A DNA stretch of 64,000 nucleotides from Acanthopleura granulata (taxonomy: Eukaryota > Mollusca > Polyplacophora > Chitonida > Chitonidae). Position 1 is the first letter of the stretch. Every line of letters starts with the position of its first letter. Location: contig JABBOT010000023.1 in assembly GCA_016165875.1 (NCBI GenBank), forward strand, positions 620,001-684,000. The letters run 5' to 3'. The notes below the pieces were generated by a model. It made no database searches and had not been told where the DNA came from. It saw only the letters and a list, made by a program, of their open reading frames with translations. A program made the position numbers and the translations under genes. Below, one piece after another: positions 61,201-64,000 of the stretch.

Positions 61201-63564
61201 TCCTCATTTATAACATTATTGCACAAAGACTATATATACCAAAATGTGGTCCCAATACCCACTATACAAAAATTATTTTCAAGTGTCTTTTTCTCCTTAA
61301 AGAAAACTTGAAAAAATATTCGAGACCACCTTTACAACTAACTTTTTGCACTCTTTCATCAGAATGTTATGCTACCCTTATGTTTTCCCCTCCTTTAAGG
61401 AAGAATCCTCTGTCACAAACACTGCTAAATAAACACATTGTTAAATTTATGACACATTTATTCAATCAAAAGTAATTAAGCAGAACAGATTTCATGGTCC
61501 AGATGAGGTCCCACTTCACTCCTTGACAAACTTCCAAATATGATTGCCCTCTGTACACAATCTGCAAACGCTAGAAAGAAACAAACATTGACTTCTTTCA
61601 ACCAAAGCAGAAGGATAAAAGGCTATCTGCTACTCATTAACATGTTAGATAAATCTTTATTTCATATAACATAAGGGAGTTAAATGTACCTTTGTGTTGA
61701 TCTGAAGTGTTTTGCTATGTATTTTTTCATCTTCATATTGAAAATATATCATCTTGGAGGCTCAGTGTTTACATGACATGTGACTTTATGTAATACAGTA
61801 TAAATGTATATCCACACTTTTCTTAGTTTTTGCACTTCGACCATTTCACCTAAAGTATGTGACAAAATTTATTTTGTTTGCTTCTTGCATTAATAAGTGT
61901 CAACTGAACATAACATTTCTATTCTGGGTTCAGTTATCTAAAATATCAAATCTGCAATCTTGTTGCTTCCTTGTTGTAAGATAATGAACGTAGTATTGAT
62001 ATTCCACATCTTTGACCTGACTGTCATGAGTCTAAAACCTTGGGCACATAATCCACTGAGATTGCCCGACTACATCAAGACGTACTTCTGATGTGATCAA
62101 ATTAATGAATAAGCTCCAAACATTGCTCAACCTTAAAAATGAAGTAATTATTGGAGGCACCGACTGTCTTGCATGTTTGAATGAAACGATGAATGTAATT
62201 ATGAATTTATCCACATTAATCTTAACTATGACAATGACAGTAGTTTATGCTTGTAGGGATTGGAAAGATGAACTTCGCAGAAAATATGAGGACAGGTTGA
62301 AGAAATAGGCTATGATCTAACTGTTTAGTGGTAGATTGTGTTGATAGGTGAAACAGATTCATGGCTACATTTCATAAAGCTTCCAAGGGCTTAAGTACTG
62401 CATCTTCATTGTCAGGTTACAACAGAAATACCATATATACAACTTTGCCTTTGCTCCAAAAGTTGTTGTCTGTGTTGCTGTTTTCATACTACTTCCTTGC
62501 TGTTTCAGGGCTGACATAAAGAAGATCCTCCACTATCTGAAAACAGGTAAACTCTAAGTTTTTCTTTCTGTTGAGTGATGTTCACATTATTTATTTTTAA
62601 TTCATGCACTGTCTGTCTCTCTCTTTTTTTAGTTTGTTACTTTTTCTTTTTTTAAGGGCATTTTCCTGAAAGGCATCCTGTATGTCTGTCCATCCAGTTG
62701 TTTGTACTACAAATGACCTCTATTTTCTATAATAGGTGAAGTGTAGTAGTTAAGATGCTCATCTTTCAAACACTAGGGCACATGAGGTATGGGTTTTGTC
62801 CTGGCCTTGGGCAACCTGAGAGAGTTCACTTTGTGGATCCCACTGTGCTCACTGTTCAGGGGGCCTTGGTGCATGCTGACAATGTGTGGTTAGTGATGCT
62901 CTTGTGGCCATTTGCTCAGCCTATCTTGGATTAAAGAGCACTCATCTTCCACCAATATGGTCTGCATTTGTATATGTCACACAGGGGGAAAGTTTGTCAG
63001 CAGTTTGCCAAAGCTGAGTGGTTTACCTTGGATACTCTGGCTGCCTCCAGCCATAAAAACTGACTAATATCAGTTCATATAAGTGGAAATTTCGTGAGTA
63101 TAGCATTAAGCATCAATCAGATAAATTCTGGTCTGAGATTCTAAGACACATAAAGTGTGGGGTTCATTCCCTTGGACATGGAATTTGTGCATTCACATGC
63201 TCTGACTTTCCATAGAGCATTTGTGACAATAAGCATTTGTCCATGCCTTTGTAGCAGATTGCCCTGTCTAAATGTTCATATCTCTATGTCTATTTCTTGA
63301 GTATGGCCTTAAACGCCAATTGATTAAATAATAAATAAATATCCTGAGATGGATACCTTTTTTCTTAATATCTGTCCATCCATACCTTTACAAGGTTACA
63401 TTTTGGGTATTAAAGTGAGGTATCTGTTACATGAAGTTTCCTGTAAACGATAATAAATAAATGTGTAAATTTGTATGCAGGCTGTGAGCATCTTCAACAT
63501 GCAAAAGGTATGGAGAACAGTAATGTGGATGTGCAGAAGGAATCCTCGTGGTTTATGAAAATAG
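43069..63564 (+). CDS. tex11: TEX11/SPO22/ZIP4-like meiotic crossover protein (partial gene, 20 exons)
   Basis: This gene encodes a helical-repeat (TPR/SPO22 family) protein. In yeast, plants and mammals such proteins sit with the ZMM group on meiotic chromosomes and promote crossovers and synapsis. Exons: 43069-43205, 44009-44093, 45384-45463, 46184-46214, 46838-46887, 47147-47266, 47436-47516, 48291-48428, 48990-49085, 50909-50990, 51357-51438, 53118-53269, 56797-56882, 57603-57743, 58009-58111, 58471-58583, 59351-59487, 62257-62295, 62509-62546, 63481-63564. All junctions keep phase, giving about 625 codons with no internal stop. Collinear family landmarks are LAVQLWNHVITVK, MSLKTGRTW, LCYNFGVEAFQ, LRLLANSYLEWNEE, WYNFSLSLY, TALRCLIRL and SSWFMK. 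Known TEX11 proteins are near 900 residues, so about a third lies past the window. The start exon is missing. Confidence 0.92.
43370..43540 (+). mobile_element. Very degenerate SINE copy in TEX11 intron
   Basis: CCCATAATATTGGCTGCCAT, then AGTGAGTATGACATTAAACA and CAATCAGATAAA with an AAATAAATG tail, follow the order of the SINE 3' half. Divergence is high. Confidence 0.45.
44009..44093 (+). CDS. tex11: TEX11-like exon b
   Basis: Encodes LETLAVQLWNHVITVK, matching the conserved LWNWA-type motif near the N-terminus of TEX11 proteins. Acceptor TTTCAG, donor C|GTGAGT. Confidence 0.88.
44400..44945. repeat. AT-rich palindromic short repeats
   Basis: After (TTTA)n at about 44401-44419 there are many copies of ATAAATCATTTAT and ATTTATCAATATTGATAAAT-type units in two clusters, 44400-44530 and 44730-44945. 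Unit length is about 20 bp and each unit is nearly self-complementary. They lie in the intron before the exon at 45384. Confidence 0.75.
45384..45463 (+). CDS. tex11: TEX11-like exon c
   Basis: Encodes RHISCILEQKC and DEHVLKKVIM. Acceptor TTTCAATCAG, donor ATG|GTAAGT. Phase 1 enters, phase 0 leaves. Confidence 0.88.
46184..46214 (+). CDS. tex11: TEX11-like exon d (31-bp micro-exon)
   Basis: Encodes MSLKTGRTWL plus a split codon. The MKTGxxW motif at this point is characteristic of the family and marks the start of the SPO22 domain. Donor G|GTATGT. Confidence 0.88.
46838..46887 (+). CDS. tex11: TEX11-like exon e
   Basis: Encodes VGNPERANLVLQLSTK after completing an Asp codon, giving WLDVGNPERA across the junction. 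Donor AAG|GTACAT. Confidence 0.87.
47147..47266 (+). CDS. tex11: TEX11-like exon f
   Basis: Encodes YVERLQILITSRKNN and EAEKDRFKLLCYQAEA, forty codons in phase 0. The DxFxxLxYQAE pattern is shared with TEX11. Donor GTAAGA. Confidence 0.9.
47436..47516 (+). CDS. tex11: TEX11-like exon g
   Basis: Encodes AVMLKNFSTARNFFTISKG and LISNLPKE. The donor GTTTGA is weak. The frame and the next exon support the boundary. Confidence 0.85.
48291..48428 (+). CDS. tex11: TEX11-like exon h
   Basis: Encodes LSMLCYNFGVEAFQL and CVFWLQESYEIGK, among the best-conserved TPR-like stretches of the family. Acceptor ATTTTTGCAG, donor CAG|GTAAGT. Confidence 0.94.
48990..49085 (+). CDS. tex11: TEX11-like exon i
   Basis: Encodes LRLLANSYLEWNEEG and KAFNAITLAES, a clear TPR-like hairpin. 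Donor TCA|GTAAGA. Confidence 0.94.
49540..49805 (+). mobile_element. SINE copy with diverged tRNA-like head
   Basis: The head reads AACCAAGTGATTAGCTCACT (A-box-like) and CTTTGAGTTCAGC (B-box-like). The body has GTTCCTCCCACCAAAATAAC and ATATTCTTGAGTATTGCATA, and the tail is AAGAAAATAAATAGAAAATA. It is in sense orientation within a TEX11 intron. Confidence 0.75.
49915..50537. mobile_element. TIR element (MITE or DNA-transposon relict)
   Basis: The left end is GAATTCAAAAATCCAGTC, followed by AAAGAACTTAGCGGAACC and GAGTTGGCCTTCCAA. The reverse-complemented right end is GAATTAAAAAGCCAGTC, then AAAGTACTTAGTAGAACC and AAGTTGGCCTTCAAA. These make imperfect TIRs of nearly 60 bp bounding 623 bp. No transposase frame or clear target duplication was seen. 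It lies in the TEX11 intron before the exon at 50909. Confidence 0.8.
50909..50990 (+). CDS. tex11: TEX11-like exon j
   Basis: Encodes HYSAFYIRLKILLLTGESEG. Acceptor CTCACTCAG, donor T|GTAAGT. Confidence 0.9.
51357..51438 (+). CDS. tex11: TEX11-like exon k
   Basis: Encodes MEDILNHPESTLELGLN and SVDLLCSSNR. The acceptor has a long pyrimidine tract ending TTCCAG. Donor AG|GTAAAA. Confidence 0.88.
52094..52119. repeat. (AT)13 microsatellite
   Basis: A perfect AT dinucleotide run in a TEX11 intron. Confidence 0.95.
52735..52800 (+). repeat. Fragment of the 29.5-kb dispersed repeat
   Basis: TTTGAACTGCGATATCTCAG and TACATCACAAAAATAAAAA are the reverse complement of 29575-29528 with small differences. 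Confidence 0.65.
53118..53269 (+). CDS. tex11: TEX11-like exon l
   Basis: Encodes RDIALEGLHKLHSKCEHHPD and IKRLELLLQNKLEEEAKVF. Donor G|GTAAGG. The 201-bp satellite array begins less than 100 bp downstream. Confidence 0.88.
53345..56525 (+). repeat. 201-bp tandem satellite array in TEX11 intron
   Basis: The anchor CTATTTGTGCC (with small variants) occurs at 53483, 53689, 53881, 54081, 54286, 54482, 54688, 54880, 55081, 55282, 55485, 55691, 55893, 56091, 56293 and 56499. That is sixteen copies, spacing 192-206, mean about 201 bp. The first unit (from about 53345) lacks its anchor through an internal deletion. Units also share a GCACCATTGGATTCCTCACC block, a TCTTTTCCAACAG block resembling a splice acceptor, GAATTTGATGAAATTTACC and GGGTTTACATGTAATGTGTT. 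Open frames of 60-90 codons arise because 201 is divisible by three. Indels break them between units, so coding is unlikely. Confidence 0.95.
56797..56882 (+). CDS. tex11: TEX11-like exon m
   Basis: Encodes SLDVGTKRRFHMIFWEHAA then DLFE. The phase matches exon l across the 3.5-kb intron holding the array. Donor GAG|GTAAAT. Confidence 0.87.
57603..57743 (+). CDS. tex11: TEX11-like exon n
   Basis: Encodes HLDAVQWYNFSLSLY and KLHRNRVACYLALGDLQK, a well-formed TPR pair as in TEX11. Acceptor GTGCTACAG, donor AAG|GTATTT. Confidence 0.93.
57823..57850 (+). repeat. (GTTTTT)n tract
   Basis: About four GTTTTT units just after the exon ending 57743, in intron sequence. Confidence 0.85.
58009..58111 (+). 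CDS. tex11: TEX11-like exon o
   Basis: Encodes AKEASMEAEKADRDSPYTHY and ILLRVAIAEADVEK, continuing the TPR. Donor G|GTACAT. Confidence 0.92.
58471..58583 (+). CDS. tex11: TEX11-like exon p
   Basis: Encodes KNMSDTMKTSEGEKMS and EEQHGLICLAAQIAFE. The LAAQxAxE motif is shared with TEX11. Donor GAG|GTGAAG. Confidence 0.9.
59351..59487 (+). CDS. tex11: TEX11-like exon q
   Basis: Encodes EVTLVALEELMELGGDAS and TALRCLIRLQLNDKDN. The chosen donor AG|GTCACT at 59488 is weak. An in-phase alternative AG|GTGTCT at 59437 would delete the conserved CLIRLQL, so the longer form is preferred. Confidence 0.8.
59646..59730 (-). repeat. tRNA-like repeat, copy 1
   Basis: Read on the minus strand it gives TTTAGTCTAGTGGTAGAGGT (A-box-like, as in tRNA-Gly type heads). 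Further on is GCTGGTTCAAATTC (B-box-like). It has no matching acceptor stem, so it looks like a SINE head rather than a tRNA gene. Confidence 0.6.
59896..59975 (-). repeat. tRNA-like repeat, copy 2
   Basis: A direct repeat of 59646-59730 at 250 bp offset, about nine bases shorter inside. Its boxes are TTAGTCTAGTGGTAGAGGCG and ACTGGTTCAAATCC on the minus strand. The 165 bp between the copies may be the body of the same element. Confidence 0.6.
59976..62256. other. TEX11 intron, no further feature
   Basis: AT-rich intron with T- and A-runs (60070, 60936). No exon fits phase and homology here. Confidence 0.45.
62257..62295 (+). CDS. tex11: TEX11-like micro-exon r (39 bp)
   Basis: Encodes DWKDELRRKYEDR between acceptor TTGTAG and donor AG|GTTGAA. 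It keeps the +2 phase on both sides, so it could be skipped without a frameshift. Support is by phase rather than strong homology. Confidence 0.6.
62509..62546 (+). CDS. tex11: TEX11-like micro-exon s (38 bp)
   Basis: Encodes RADIKKILHYLKT. Acceptor GCTGTTTCAG, donor G|GTAAAC. It carries phase 2 to phase 1, matching its neighbours. Confidence 0.72.
62735..63130 (+). mobile_element. Degenerate SINE-like insertions
   Basis: GTGTAGTAGTTAAGATGCTC followed by GGTTTTGTCCTGGCC resembles a worn tRNA-like head. CTGCCTCCAGCCATAAAAAC and AGCATCAATCAGATAAA near 63040-63125 follow the local SINE 3' half. They lie in the intron between 62546 and 63481. Confidence 0.45.
63280..63345 (+). mobile_element. 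SINE 3' end fragment
   Basis: TTTCTTGAGTATGGCCTTAA, then ACGCCAATTGATTAAATAAT and AAATAAAT, is the terminal part and tail of the SINE family. Confidence 0.65.
63481..63564 (+). CDS. tex11: TEX11-like exon t (last in window)
   Basis: Encodes CEHLQHAKGMENSN and QKESSWFMKI. The final E(S/A)xWFxK motif matches the family. Donor G|GTAATT, so the gene continues past 64 kb. Confidence 0.82.
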
Positions 63565-63821
63565 GTAATTGTAGGCTTGTATTCAAAGAGAACGGAGAAA
63601 TGTGCCACCATGATAAATGCATAAAGAGAAAATGACGTATACAATGGTCACGGAAAGAAAGATAATTGAAAGAGTAGGACCATAAGTGAAATTTACAATT
63701 CACTTACCTGTTTTACAGATGCGCAATTCTGTAAATGACCTAAAATTTCATTGCATTGCATTTTTAGAGGCGAAAACAAATGCCATTAAATATTACTTTT
63801 GGAGCTGAAACATTTTTCCAG

Positions 63822-64000
63822 AATTTATTTATATATTTGTTTGATTGGTGTTTTATGCTGTACTCAAGAATATGTCACTTGTACGACGGCGGCTACATTA
63901 TGGTTTGAGGCAACCGGGCAGAGTGCAGGGGAAACTCATCTGCAGGTTTCTGGCAGATCTTCCCACTTACTACTGGGTCGTTACATTTTTCCAAAAGGAT
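63822..64000 (-). mobile_element. SINE copy running to the window end
   Basis: On the plus strand it reads AATTTATTTATATATTTGTT, then GATTGGTGTTTTATGCTGTA, GTACGACGGCGGCTACATTA and GGCAGATCTTCCCACTTAC. It is a minus-oriented copy. The tRNA-like head, if present, would lie past the window. Confidence 0.8.

Overview
The window is animal nuclear DNA, AT-rich, with short exons separated by long introns. It carries no bacterial or organellar features. Several dispersed copies of a tRNA-derived SINE, whose 3' part reads as a GATTGGTGTTTTACGCCGTA-type core with an (AAAT)n tail, are of a kind I associate with mollusc genomes. I infer a mollusc or close lophotrochozoan. That placement rests on recognition, not on a database search.

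Two genes are identified with confidence. (1) FoxO lies on the minus strand. Coding exon 1 is 28249-27899 and exon 2 is 15430-13934, separated by an intron of about 12.5 kb. The intron interrupts the forkhead domain at WK|NSIRHNLS. The predicted protein is 615 residues, with three AKT-type RxRxxS/T sites, a basic NLS and a C-terminal transactivation segment. A 3' UTR probably extends to about 9.85 kb. (2) A TEX11/SPO22/ZIP4-type meiotic gene lies on the plus strand. Twenty phase-consistent exons run from 43069 to 63564, covering about 625 residues. Its first exon(s) are not securely found, and its 3' end lies beyond the window. Between them, on the minus strand, three phase-consistent exons (35054-34897, 34694-34427, 33035-32872) form the 3' half of a gene I cannot identify. 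It ends in a charged helix likely to be a coiled coil.

Layout: 1-9.85 kb is intergenic, with SINE copies and a 96-bp minisatellite at 6.23-6.81 kb. 9.85-28.25 kb is FoxO, whose intron holds a TIR element (18.1-18.4 kb), a SINE end and a pair of diverged repeats. 28.25-28.6 kb is the probable FoxO promoter. 28.6-32.87 kb is intergenic with a repeat that recurs inverted at 41.3-42.0 kb. 32.87-35.05 kb is the unidentified gene. 37.1-37.9 kb holds a 303-bp-arm inverted repeat with outward-lying tRNA-like segments. 38.3-38.7 kb holds two adjacent SINE copies. 43.07 kb to the end is the TEX11-like gene, whose introns carry AT-rich short repeats, SINEs, a 623-bp TIR element, an (AT)n tract, a 3.2-kb tandem array of about 201-bp units, and two direct copies of a tRNA-like element.

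The two identified genes have no known joint pathway. FoxO is a transcription factor downstream of insulin/PI3K/AKT signalling, and TEX11/ZIP4 promotes meiotic crossovers. No operon-like arrangement or new multi-gene system was found. The most unusual items are structural: the tRNA-headed inverted repeat, the satellite array in the TEX11 intron with a splice-acceptor-like motif in most units I read, and the unidentified minus-strand gene.
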